Of a stretch of 64,000 nt of DNA, positions 1 through 8,218 are shown one piece after another. Location: positions 248,001-312,000 of the forward strand of contig NZ_JACHIA010000004.1 in assembly GCF_014202995.1 (NCBI RefSeq), in the 5' to 3' direction. The translations under genes were made by a program, and so were the position numbers. Below the pieces are notes generated by a model that saw nothing but the letters and a program-made list of their open reading frames with translations, had not been told where the DNA came from and did not search any database. This DNA is from Longimicrobium terrae. Lineage in GTDB: Bacteria; Gemmatimonadota; Gemmatimonadetes; Longimicrobiales; Longimicrobiaceae. Numbering within the stretch: the first letter of the stretch is position 1; every line of letters starts with the position of its first letter.

Positions 1-1629
1 GTGCGCCGTGCGCTGGCGGACGCGGCCTCGGAGCTCGGGATCGGCGTCGCGGACGGCCAGGCGGTCCTGGACGGCGCGCCAGCGGAGGCGGTCGGGCTCG
101 TGCCGCTCCGCGCGGCCTCCTGGATGCTCCAGCAGACGATCAGGCGCCGGTGGGTCGTCGTGGGGGACGTCGATCCTGACCGGCTGCCGGCCGCGTTCCT
201 CGCCCGGCTCGATGAAGCGGGGCTGATCTACGACACACGCCAGCTCCCCGCTCCCCCCTCCCGCGCCTCAGCGATGGCCTCGGCGCTCGCGGCGCGGGCT
301 GCGATGGAGGGTGCGTGGGTCATGGTGATGGAAGCCGACGGGGACCGGGCGCCGGTGGTCGCCGCCGAAGCCGCGGTCCGGCTGCGCGTGCTCGGCTACA
401 CGGTGGGTGCGGTCTGGAAGGCGGGGCGGGGAGGGATGGAGGGAGCGCCGATTCCGGCGGGGCCGCGCCCGGGGCTGGTGGCGCACCTGGACGACACCGA
501 CGTGGACGCGGTCTCTGGACTCGCCGCGCGTGCCCGTGCGGCGGGCGCGTCTCTCGTCCTGGTGGGTGCGCCCGCCGTCACGGCGGAGATCGCGGCGGCC
601 CGGCAGATCGGGGCGGGTGACGTCGTCCGAACCTCCCGCGAGGCGGTCCCCGACGCGGTGCGGCAGGCGTCGTGGCCCGCCGCCAGGGACATGCTCACCG
701 GGGCGCCCACGCGGGGACCCGAGCGCGAGCTCATCTCCCTGGTCGACGCGGACGGTCGCGACCTGAGTCACATCGTCCGCGCGGCCGCGTCGTGGGAGCG
801 AGCGGGCTTCCTGCTCGTGTTCACGCACGAGAGGTTCGGCTGGATCGCGCTCGACGGAGCGGAGGGGCGGGTCGGGGGCGCGTGGCGGCTGGGCGACGCC
901 GAGGATCAGGCCCCAGGCACGGTGCTCGCCCGCATTCGGGCGATGAGCCTGTGGGCCGGCATCCGCGCCCTGTTCGTCTCCAGCGACCCGCCCCGCCCGC
1001 CCGGCGCCTGGGCGGCGGACGTGCTGGTGGACACCGTGGACCTCGACATCCGCCGTACGCTGGACGAGGTCCGCCACCAGCGGGTGCCACCCGGTCAGGT
1101 TCCGCTGCCCGCTTCAGAGGTGCGGCCGAGCCGGGTCGCGGAGGAACTGCTCGCCTGGGGCCAGCCTCGCTTTGCCCACGAGCTGCTGAGGGCGGCGGAG
1201 CGCGCGAGCGCGTGGAGCGTCGAGGAGGAGCTGCTGTTCGGATACCTGTCGGTGGAGCACGATCCGCGGGAGGCGGCCGGCCGGCTCCGCCACGCGGCCG
1301 GGCGGCTTTCCGACGACCTCGCCGGAGACCGCTGGAGCCGCCATGTCGATGCCACCCTCGCCGCGCTCCTGCTGGACGTTCGGGCGCACGGTGCGCAGGC
1401 GGAGTACGCGTGGGGCGTGGTCGAGCGCTGGATCGAGAGCCAGGGGGAGGACTGGACGCGGACCCCCCGGCGTGCCGGGGTGCTGTACGAGCTGGCCGCG
1501 CGCGCGGGGGAGACCCACGCCGCACGCCGGTTCCGGGACATCGTCGTCGAGCTTTCGGCACCCGGCGACGTGCTTCCGGAATGGGTCCACAGCAGCGACC
1601 CGCTCCGCGTGGGCGGAGCCGCACGATGA
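1..1629 (+). CDS. Hypothetical protein with possible PATAN-like and TPR-like regions
   Basis: I do not recognise this 542-residue protein as a whole. The first base is an in-frame GTG, but the window starts here, so the true start may lie upstream. Residues about 255-345 have the pattern of a PATAN/DUF4388 domain (a DLSHIV start, a GFLLVF strand, then a G-rich strand and an ARIRAMSLW helix); this is a weak, by-eye similarity. The C-terminal third (about 375-520) is helical and alanine-rich with paired-helix spacing like TPRs. No signal peptide, membrane segment or Walker A motif is visible. The stop overlaps the next start (ATGA at 1626), so it is translationally coupled to five further genes. 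A cytoplasmic scaffold or regulatory role in an envelope machine is an inference. Confidence 0.55.
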   Translation: MRRALADAASELGIGVADGQAVLDGAPAEAVGLVPLRAASWMLQQTIRRRWVVVGDVDPDRLPAAFLARLDEAGLIYDTRQLPAPPSRASAMASALAARAAMEGAWVMVMEADGDRAPVVAAEAAVRLRVLGYTVGAVWKAGRGGMEGAPIPAGPRPGLVAHLDDTDVDAVSGLAARARAAGASLVLVGAPAVTAEIAAARQIGAGDVVRTSREAVPDAVRQASWPAARDMLTGAPTRGPERELISLVDADGRDLSHIVRAAASWERAGFLLVFTHERFGWIALDGAEGRVGGAWRLGDAEDQAPGTVLARIRAMSLWAGIRALFVSSDPPRPPGAWAADVLVDTVDLDIRRTLDEVRHQRVPPGQVPLPASEVRPSRVAEELLAWGQPRFAHELLRAAERASAWSVEEELLFGYLSVEHDPREAAGRLRHAAGRLSDDLAGDRWSRHVDATLAALLLDVRAHGAQAEYAWGVVERWIESQGEDWTRTPRRAGVLYELAARAGETHAARRFRDIVVELSAPGDVLPEWVHSSDPLRVGGAAR

Positions 1630-2435
1630 GTGCGCCTCCGCCGCGTGGCGCCGGGCAGGCGGCCGGGACCGTGCCGTTGACGCTGGAGGAGGCGGTCGGA
1701 CTGGCCGTGCCGCTCGTGTTCGTTGTCGAGCCCGACGCGCTCTGGGCGGTCCGCGCCATCGAAGCCCTGCTGGACGCCTCCGCGGACCTCGCCATGAGCG
1801 GTTCTGCCGCCGAGCGGGTGGTCGCCCGGTGGACCCGCACCGCCCGCTGGACCGCGTACGGATACTCCTTCGGCCTGGGTCTTCCGGGGCCGGAAAGCGC
1901 CGAGGCGGGCGTGGACGTGCTGGATGAGCTGATCCGCCTTGGCGAGCAGCTGGGCGGCGGCAGAAGGGCGGCGGCCGATCGGCATCCCTTGGATGGAGCC
2001 CTGTTCTCCGTCCGGGGCCTGGCGAGCGAGCTGGAGCGTCCCGCAGCCGCGGAGATTCTGCTCGGCCTCGTGGTCCAGCTCGGAGTCCGGGGAGCCACGC
2101 TGCTGGTGGAGCTCGACCTGGATCCCCGCAGCCGGCCCGCGTGGGGCGGGGTGGCCGCGCTCGGCCCGGCGGTCGGCGTGCCCGACACCCCGGCACTGCG
2201 CTACGAGAACGCCATCCGCCATCTCCGGGCGGCCGCGGACGCCGGCGGAGGCCGGGAGCCGTTGGACGCCGACCGGGTGTACGGCGCATTCCGAGGGATG
2301 ACGCGCCTGCAGGCGGAGGTCGCGGCCCGGGCGGTTCGCGCGCGAGTGGGAACGGCATGCGACACGGACGTCTTCGCGGCGCTCGCCGAAGCGCGCTCGC
2401 GGGTGGGAGCCGCGATCGCCGGAGCCGCGGGGTGA
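1626..2435 (+). CDS. Hypothetical protein, distant resemblance to the N-terminal part of Ycf46-type AAA proteins
   Basis: This 269-residue protein starts at an ATG that overlaps the previous stop. Two stretches resemble the non-catalytic N-terminal region of Ycf46-like AAA proteins: a strand-rich segment around 110-160 (VRGATLLVELDLDP) and a later FRGMTRLQAEVAARAV segment that mimics the family's LTLEEAE helix. No Walker A or Walker B motif is present, so it is not itself an ATPase. It has no signal peptide and should be cytoplasmic. It ends with a GTGA overlap into the next gene. The family assignment is tentative; being an expressed gene is well supported by coupling and codon pattern. Confidence 0.55.
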   Translation: MSAPPPRGAGQAAGTVPLTLEEAVGLAVPLVFVVEPDALWAVRAIEALLDASADLAMSGSAAERVVARWTRTARWTAYGYSFGLGLPGPESAEAGVDVLDELIRLGEQLGGGRRAAADRHPLDGALFSVRGLASELERPAAAEILLGLVVQLGVRGATLLVELDLDPRSRPAWGGVAALGPAVGVPDTPALRYENAIRHLRAAADAGGGREPLDADRVYGAFRGMTRLQAEVAARAVRARVGTACDTDVFAALAEARSRVGAAIAGAAG

Positions 2436-3412
2436 GGCCGCCGCCGTGGGCCTGGGCGCTTCCCGCCGCGGTCGGGCTCGGCATCGTCCTGGGGACCCGC
2501 CTGGGGCCGGAGCGGACGCGCACGGCGGCTCCGCCGCCCGACAGCGTTGCCACGGTGCAGGTGCCGAACATTGGGGCCGTGCCGGCCCCGGCCCAAGTGT
2601 CCCCCGCAGGCGGGTCTGCCGTTCCCGTTGCCGCGGACACGACCGCCTGGGGTGCAGACGGAGGCGGGTACGCCCCGCTGGTCGGTGGGCCGGCCGACAC
2701 GCTGCCCGCCGCCCCGGAGAACGAGGATGGCTCTGACTGGGCCGCCGCGCCTCCCGCGACCGACAGCCCCGCTGCGGCCCCAGCCCTCGCCGCGCCTCCT
2801 CCGCGGCCTGAGCCGGCACGGGTGGCGCTTCCTCCGGCGCAGGGCCTCACCCGCGACGCCGCGCTCCGCCAGCCGCTGGTCGCCACCCGGCGCGGGGCGG
2901 GGCGGGTGTCGTTCTACAGCGCCTGGGACGCCCCAGCGAGCCGCGCCTCGCTGGTCGGGGAGTGGGTATCCCCGGGCGACTGCAGGCACGGCGTCCGGCT
3001 CGTGTATGAGCAGGTCGCCCCCGGGCTCGGCGTCCTCCGGGGAATCGGGGAGGCCGCGGGTTCGCCCGCCTGGGACGTCGCACTCGTGGTTCCCCGCCAG
3101 CACTGCGCGGCCGCCTCTTCCCGGTGGATCGCCGCCCGTGCCGCCCGGCCGGCGGAGGTCGCCATGCTGGAGTCGCTCTTCCCGGGTGAACGTCCGGACC
3201 GGGTGGTGGTCCGCGGTGCCGAGGTGTGGGCCACCGCGCGGAGCCGGGTCGTCGCCGCACGTCTGGAAGGAGGACAAGCCACGCTGCGATCGGCGACCGC
3301 CGCGCCGGACGGCACCTCGGTGCGCCTGCTCGGGTCATGGGACGGGGAGGTGATCTGGGTGGCGGTGGAGGCGGGGGGAAGGATCCGCCGCGTGTCGCGC
3401 GGCGCAGGCTGA
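2432..3412 (+). CDS. Membrane-anchored protein with proline/alanine-rich linker
   Basis: A 326-residue protein starting at a GTG that overlaps the preceding stop. It opens with one hydrophobic segment (WAWALPAAVGLGIVLG, residues about 5-21) preceded by an arginine, which fits an N-in single-pass anchor. Residues about 30-145 are rich in Pro, Ala and acidic residues and look like an extended periplasmic spacer. A folded domain follows (about 155-326) with two cysteines (GDCRHG and QHCAA) that could form a disulfide. The layout resembles TonB-, VirB10- or PilP-like proteins that span the periplasm, but no specific family is recognised. It sits in the coupled operon just upstream of an outer-membrane barrel gene, so linking inner and outer membranes is a reasonable inference. 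Confidence 0.55.
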   Translation: MRPPPWAWALPAAVGLGIVLGTRLGPERTRTAAPPPDSVATVQVPNIGAVPAPAQVSPAGGSAVPVAADTTAWGADGGGYAPLVGGPADTLPAAPENEDGSDWAAAPPATDSPAAAPALAAPPPRPEPARVALPPAQGLTRDAALRQPLVATRRGAGRVSFYSAWDAPASRASLVGEWVSPGDCRHGVRLVYEQVAPGLGVLRGIGEAAGSPAWDVALVVPRQHCAAASSRWIAARAARPAEVAMLESLFPGERPDRVVVRGAEVWATARSRVVAARLEGGQATLRSATAAPDGTSVRLLGSWDGEVIWVAVEAGGRIRRVSRGAG

Positions 3413-3527
3413 TTGTCGCGGCCGCCGTCCCCGGATGGGGCGGGCGGGGTATCACGTACTCGGAACCCTGGCCCAAGGGACGTGGGGATCCGCCTGCCTC
3501 GTTTCCCCTCCGACCCGTACGACGGCC

Positions 3528-4775
3528 ATGCGCATCCTGTCATTCCTGGTGCTCGCCTTCCTCATCACGTCCCACGCCGGGGCCGCGCAGGCCCCCGCGT
3601 CGCTCGGCACGGCCGCCGGGCTGGGCGGGGCCGCGGTCACGGAAGCGCGCCGGGCGGACGCCCTGGCCTGGAACCCGGCGCTGCTCGGCGTCTACGACGG
3701 TCCGCTGCGCACCACGTCGCTGGCCGCGCTGGACGCACGCCTGATTCCCGGCGGGGACGGCCTGAAGGGCGCGGCCCGGCTCGGGCTGCTGAGCGGCCGG
3801 GTCGAGGATCGCCGGTTCGAGTTCGCGGGAGTGCTTCCGGGCGCGTCGCCGGACGCGGAGCTCCAGCTGCGATGGGTCGCGGTCCAGAGCCGCGGCCTCG
3901 CCCTCACGCTGGACACCCGGTTCGCGAGCGACGTGCGGGCTCCCGCCGCGCTCGGTGGGGAACTGGGAATCCCGGGCACGGACGCCGACGCCCAGGAGGA
4001 CGGACGCGCCGCGCGATCGCTCACGAGTGTCCTCGCGGTCGGTCGGGGTGCGTACCTGGGTGAGCTGCCGGTCCTCGGCCGGGTGTGGACAGGTGCCGCG
4101 GCGAAGGGATGGTGGGTCCACCAGTACGCGCGCGGCTCGTTCCTGGCCGATCTCCCGGCCGGCGCTGTGTACCGCGAGACGGCACTCGGCCAGGCGAGCG
4201 GCCTCGGCGTGGACATTGGAGTAGCCGGGCTGGCCACGGGAAATCTCTGGTACGCCGTTTCGGCGTCCAATGTGTACACGGCCACGTTCCGGCCGGGAAG
4301 CGCGCCGCGGGCGCGGCAGGTAGACGTGGTGGACGCGGCCGGGGGCGGGGTCCGGTTCCGGGAGACGCTCAGCCCGGAGATCCGCTCTGACGACCCTGAC
4401 CCGGAGCGGCTCGCCGCCGCCCGGGATCTCTGGGAAGAAACCCGCTATCCCTCCGTGATCCGGGCGGGGGCCTCCTGGCGGGCGGGATGGGGCACGCTCG
4501 CCGCCGCGGTGAGCGAGACGCTCCGCACCGGAGGGCTGGAGGTCGCGCGAGGGGAGCCCGGCCGGACGTTGGCGTGGCAGAACCCCGCGGGACGATTTCG
4601 CGCATCGTACGGCTGGGGCGGCTCGGGCAACGTCGTCTCCGCCGCGGTTTCCGGCGGCCGCTGCGACCGGCGGTGGACCGCGGGACTGCGGCGCAGCTCC
4701 CGTGGCGGGTACGGCGTCGCGTTCGATCTGTCGCTCTCCGACTGGTCGTGTAACTTGGAGGCTGAAGGCAGGTGA
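3528..4775 (+). CDS. Outer-membrane beta-barrel protein, FadL/PorV-like
   Basis: A 415-residue protein. The ATG at 3528 is chosen because it begins a clean signal peptide (MRILSFLVLAFLITSHAG then AAQ). Just after cleavage comes the pattern GTAAGLGGAAVTEARRADAL followed by AWNPALLG, which matches the 'asn-Pro-Ala' N-terminal hatch region of FadL/OmpP1, PorV and UPF0164-type barrels. The rest is alternating hydrophobic strands with Gly- and Trp-rich turns, and the protein ends in a strand-like segment before NLEAEGR rather than a classic terminal Phe. It begins 115 bases after the preceding gene, the only real gap in this operon, and its stop overlaps the next GTG. Role: an outer-membrane channel or shuttle for the operon's product; the substrate is unknown. 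Confidence 0.65.
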   Translation: MRILSFLVLAFLITSHAGAAQAPASLGTAAGLGGAAVTEARRADALAWNPALLGVYDGPLRTTSLAALDARLIPGGDGLKGAARLGLLSGRVEDRRFEFAGVLPGASPDAELQLRWVAVQSRGLALTLDTRFASDVRAPAALGGELGIPGTDADAQEDGRAARSLTSVLAVGRGAYLGELPVLGRVWTGAAAKGWWVHQYARGSFLADLPAGAVYRETALGQASGLGVDIGVAGLATGNLWYAVSASNVYTATFRPGSAPRARQVDVVDAAGGGVRFRETLSPEIRSDDPDPERLAAARDLWEETRYPSVIRAGASWRAGWGTLAAAVSETLRTGGLEVARGEPGRTLAWQNPAGRFRASYGWGGSGNVVSAAVSGGRCDRRWTAGLRRSSRGGYGVAFDLSLSDWSCNLEAEGR

Positions 4776-5941
4776 GCACCCTTTCCCGGCTCGGAGAGCT
4801 GATCATGGGAGTGTCCGTCCCGAATCCCCCCGAAGATGATCCGCACGCGGACGCGGTCTGGGCCGAAACCCAGGCCGACGTCCTCCTCCTCGAGGCCCGT
4901 GCCGCCGCGGCGGGCGGCGATCTCCCCCGGGCCACGAGCCTGGTGGAGAGCGTCCTTGTACGTTCTTCCCTGCGGGAGCCGGACGCCGCCGAGGCGTGGG
5001 ACCTGAAGCTGGAGATCGCGGTGATCGAGGGAGACGCCGCCCGCGCCGAGGCGGCGGTCGACCAACTGGCGTCCCGGATGCCGATCGGGGAGGCGCGCCA
5101 GCGGATCCGGATGGTGTGGGTGCGCCACCGCGCGGACGCCGTCTGGGAGAATGCACTGCTGGAACGGGCCGAGGCGGCGTTCGCCCGGAGAGTGCCCCCC
5201 TCGCCGAAGCCGGAGGACCCCCGGCCGGCATCGTCCGTCCGGCGCCTGCTGGATGCGATCGGTGCGGACGAGGAGGACGACGATCTTGATGATCCCGGCA
5301 CTCCGGACGCGGAGTCCGCCGCGCTCTTCTATGGAGAGCCGGCGCTCTATACCGCCGACGAGCTCCGCTCCCCGATCGCGGGTGAGCGGGTGCAGGCGCT
5401 GCTCGAAGAGGACGAGGACGACGGGGAAGGGCTTCCGCTTCTCGCGGGGACCGAGCTCGCCCTGCGGGGAACGGACGAGATCCACCGCGTGATCGCGGAG
5501 CATCCGGGGGCCAGCGGCCGGGAGCTGCTGCGCCGGTACGCGCAGGAGCAGGCCCGGCGCACCTCGCCCGCCGAACTCCAGCACTCGTACGACATGGGGG
5601 TCGAGTTCTTCGGGCAGGAGCAGTTCGAGGAAGCGGCGCACCTGCTCCTCCCGGTCGCCTCGATCGACAATCCCGAGCGGATCGGTGCGCTCGAGCTTCT
5701 CGCCCGGTCCCTGTTCGAGCTGGGTCGTCTTCCGCAGGCGGAGGCGTACCTGAAGGAGGCCGTTCCCCTGGGACGCAAGCTGGCGGACCCCGCCTACGCG
5801 CCCCTCTTCTACTGGCTGGGCAAGATCAGCGAGGAGAAGGGCGATCCGGGGGGCGCGGTTCCTTACTATGCTTCCGCCCTGCAGCTCGCGCCGGACCTGG
5901 TCGAGGCGAAGCGCCGGCTCCAGACCCTGCTTGCGCTGTGA
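4772..5941 (+). CDS. TPR-repeat protein
   Basis: A 389-residue protein starting at a GTG overlapping the barrel gene's stop. The N-terminal part (about 30-110) and the C-terminal part (about 265-385) show TPR-like helix pairs, such as YDMGVEFFGQEQFEEAAHLL and the later LYWLGKISEEKGDPGGAVPYY-type unit. They are separated by an acidic low-complexity region with runs of D and E near residues 168-180 and 210-220. There is no signal peptide or membrane segment. TPR proteins scaffold complexes, and the flanking membrane genes suggest a cytoplasmic adaptor for the same assembly. The stop overlaps the next GTG. Confidence 0.65.
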   Translation: MSTLSRLGELIMGVSVPNPPEDDPHADAVWAETQADVLLLEARAAAAGGDLPRATSLVESVLVRSSLREPDAAEAWDLKLEIAVIEGDAARAEAAVDQLASRMPIGEARQRIRMVWVRHRADAVWENALLERAEAAFARRVPPSPKPEDPRPASSVRRLLDAIGADEEDDDLDDPGTPDAESAALFYGEPALYTADELRSPIAGERVQALLEEDEDDGEGLPLLAGTELALRGTDEIHRVIAEHPGASGRELLRRYAQEQARRTSPAELQHSYDMGVEFFGQEQFEEAAHLLLPVASIDNPERIGALELLARSLFELGRLPQAEAYLKEAVPLGRKLADPAYAPLFYWLGKISEEKGDPGGAVPYYASALQLAPDLVEAKRRLQTLLAL

Positions 5942-6804
5942 GGGACGTCGCGGCCCCGCTCTACCGCTTCTTCCTTTCCGACGCGCAGACCGCGGCGCGG
6001 GAAGGGGATACGGCACGCATGCTCGAGTGCCTGGGCCTTGCGCTGGACTTTGCGCCCGACGAGCAGAAGGAGCGGGTTCTCCTGGCCGCCGCCGACCTCG
6101 CCCCGCCCGCCACGTCGCCCAACGGTGACCGAATGGCTCCGCCCGCGCACGAGGACCCCGCACAGGCTCTGGTCGTGCGGATCGCGGGAACCGGCGGCGG
6201 TGCCGCTCCCCTGCGCCGGATCACCTGGGAGCCCCGTTCTCCCGCGGTGCCGGCGGCCTCGTCGCAGGCTGGATCCTGGCAGAGTGGCGTCGGCGATGCC
6301 GCGGCCCCGGTGCGCGCGCGAGCCCGGCCAAGTACCTGGTTCGTGACGGCGGCCGCCGCGGGGGCGCTTCTCCTCACCGGCGCGGCTCGCTTCGATTGGT
6401 CGCATGTTGCGCTCCTCGATGCCGTCCGCGGGGACCCCATCCATCGTGCGGAACGCGCGCTGGCGGCCGGCAACGCCGACCTCGCGCTTCATGTGCTGGA
6501 GCCCTTGGGTGAGGACGCTACGGCACGGGCATGGCTAGTCCGCAGTTCCGCTTACATCGCACGGGCCGACACGGCCGCCGCCGTCGATGCGCTGGCGACG
6601 GCGGCTACCCGCGACCAAGAGGGCGGATGCTGGGCTTTGTCAGCGGGGGACCGATTGGGCCGTATTGGCAAGACCAATCACGCGGCCGACGCGTATCTCT
6701 ACGCGGTCACTTCAGCCCGTACGCCCGCGGAGTTGGAACGTATCGCAGAGATGCAGGAGCGTGCCGGTCATAGCGCACGGGCACGACGGATCCGGGCCCG
6801 GTGA
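5938..6804 (+). CDS. Single-pass membrane protein with TPR-like C-terminal domain
   Basis: A 288-residue protein starting at a GTG overlapping the previous stop; it is the last gene of the coupled operon. The N-terminal 60 residues are helical (LYRFFLSDAQTAAREGDTARM) and cytoplasmic. Residues about 60-135 are Pro/Ala-rich. One transmembrane helix follows (WFVTAAAAGALLLTGAA, about 134-150), and then a TPR-like repeat region with unit patterns such as RAERALAAGNADLALHVLE. Topology would place the repeats in the periplasm. Base composition drops toward AT within the last third, marking the approach to the lower-GC island. No family name can be given. Confidence 0.6.
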   Translation: MRDVAAPLYRFFLSDAQTAAREGDTARMLECLGLALDFAPDEQKERVLLAAADLAPPATSPNGDRMAPPAHEDPAQALVVRIAGTGGGAAPLRRITWEPRSPAVPAASSQAGSWQSGVGDAAAPVRARARPSTWFVTAAAAGALLLTGAARFDWSHVALLDAVRGDPIHRAERALAAGNADLALHVLEPLGEDATARAWLVRSSAYIARADTAAAVDALATAATRDQEGGCWALSAGDRLGRIGKTNHAADAYLYAVTSARTPAELERIAEMQERAGHSARARRIRAR

Positions 6805-7054
6805 GCGTTGTTGTGTAGCCGTGAGAGGCCTGTCACGATTGCGGTGAATGCTCACTCTATGCACCCGCTTCACTCGCTCTGGTGGCGAAGTTTTGGCGAG
6901 TACACGAGCGTGCGCCGCGGCGCTCGGCAAGATTCCCCGCAGCCGTTACCAAGTACAACTTGCGCCACTCTGTGGTGAGTTGTAAGGTTTCTTGGTTGCC
7001 CATCGTTCGAACGGTGGCGACTCCTCCACGATTCCTGGGCTAGGAGCCAGTACC

Positions 7055-7753
7055 GTGCCTTCTGCTTCCGTTCTTGTGCTGTCCGCGCTTGCGATAATGT
7101 CGACGGGGCAGGATAGCATACGATTCAACGTGCACCCGGCTGAAATTTCGATTGGCGATACCGTCACGATTTCGTGGAGTGCACCCGGTGCTTCCAGCGT
7201 CTTCATCACAGGCGTAGGGAGGGCGTCGCGCTCCGGGTTGGCACGTGTGGTTCCGAGTGAGTTTGAAGTCACCTATGTACTTTCCGCCGAGTTCGACGGT
7301 CATGCGGAAGTGCGCTCGTCTACCGTGCGGGTGAATGGTGCCCGGGGTGACGGGCCAGACGTTTCGGAGATGACGTTTCCGTATACCCGCCGTTGCGGGA
7401 CTGTCTCTCGTTCTGTGAATCATGTACGTGAGCGCATCTACACAGTCTTCCAGGATTCGCTTTGGATTGAACCCGTCGAGCGACGTGGAGACTTGGACGA
7501 GATCATCTTGGAAACCCGAAACGGGTCTTCAAGGGTGATTGCTCCTTCGCCGGAGCGCCGGGTCCGCCTTAGGAGAGTCTATTTCCGGGTCCGTATCGCT
7601 CCCACCCTGCGCGATGGCCGCGTCAACTGCTCAATCAGTAGCTTTGTGCAGTTTCAACGCGCAGGCGAGTCGACGTGGTATCCGGAACCTGACGATTCCG
7701 AACTGCACCCCCGTGCTGCGGTCTATCTCATAGACCGAATTCGCAATGACTGA
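7055..7753 (+). CDS. Secreted protein with Ig-like domain (caspase-island gene 1)
   Basis: A 232-residue protein. I choose the GTG at 7055 because an AGGAG ribosome site lies at 7042-7046, eight bases upstream, and because this start yields a short hydrophobic export signal (PSASVLVLSALAIMSTG). Residues about 20-95 follow a bacterial Ig-like pattern: a FNVHPAEISIGDTVTISW start, an ASSVFITGVG core, and then a VTYVLSAE strand. The rest (about 100-232) contains two cysteines (RRCGTV and VNCSIS) and predicted strands but no known family. Its stop overlaps the next start by eight bases. Composition is lower in GC than the flanks. With the following membrane protein and caspase it forms a three-gene unit; a binding or sensing role is an inference. 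Confidence 0.6.
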   Translation: MPSASVLVLSALAIMSTGQDSIRFNVHPAEISIGDTVTISWSAPGASSVFITGVGRASRSGLARVVPSEFEVTYVLSAEFDGHAEVRSSTVRVNGARGDGPDVSEMTFPYTRRCGTVSRSVNHVRERIYTVFQDSLWIEPVERRGDLDEIILETRNGSSRVIAPSPERRVRLRRVYFRVRIAPTLRDGRVNCSISSFVQFQRAGESTWYPEPDDSELHPRAAVYLIDRIRND

Positions 7754-8216
7754 CTCCGGAATGCTGCGGCCCTCGAGTGGCGCTGCTACGCCGACAATGG
7801 CTGGAAGTCAGCTTGGCCGACGTGTGCTCGCCGGCCTTTGGTTCTCCTCGTTTGTCGGTTCCGTCTTTCTTTCGCTTCTTCTGTGGTGGGGGAACTGGAT
7901 CGGACGAGAGGGCTTCATGATGCTCGCTGCCGAACTGAGCCAGACCTACTTAGTCTATCTGACCACTATAATAGCGTTCACATTCAGTAATCGCAGACTC
8001 ACGGGCAATTCTTCGCGGCGTTCGGCACTGTGGGTCGCAAGCGGGCTGTCAGCAGGGTTCAACCTCCTCATACTTGGCTCTATCGTATCGATTGCATTGG
8101 CTATACAAAACGTCGAAGATGCGGTGCCCTTTGTCGAGCTTGTCTCCGCATACGGATCTCCCGTTGTTGCCCCAGCGATTGCGTTCTTTTTTGCACGACC
8201 AGAATCAACGGAGTAG
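7746..8216 (+). CDS. Four-helix integral membrane protein (caspase-island gene 2)
   Basis: A 156-residue protein overlapping the previous gene by eight bases. It shows about four hydrophobic segments: LAGLWFSSFVGSVFLSLLLWW (about 28-48, slightly polar at its start), an ML/LVYLTTIIAFTF helix (about 58-80), a LSAGFNLLILGSIVSIALA helix (about 98-118), and VVAPAIAFFFA near the end. No recognised domain, catalytic residues or signal peptide is visible. It sits two bases ahead of the caspase gene. A small membrane partner of a secreted protease could act as an anchor, immunity protein or target; these alternatives cannot be separated from sequence. Confidence 0.6.
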   Translation: MTDSGMLRPSSGAATPTMAGSQLGRRVLAGLWFSSFVGSVFLSLLLWWGNWIGREGFMMLAAELSQTYLVYLTTIIAFTFSNRRLTGNSSRRSALWVASGLSAGFNLLILGSIVSIALAIQNVEDAVPFVELVSAYGSPVVAPAIAFFFARPESTE

Positions 8217-8218
8217 AC

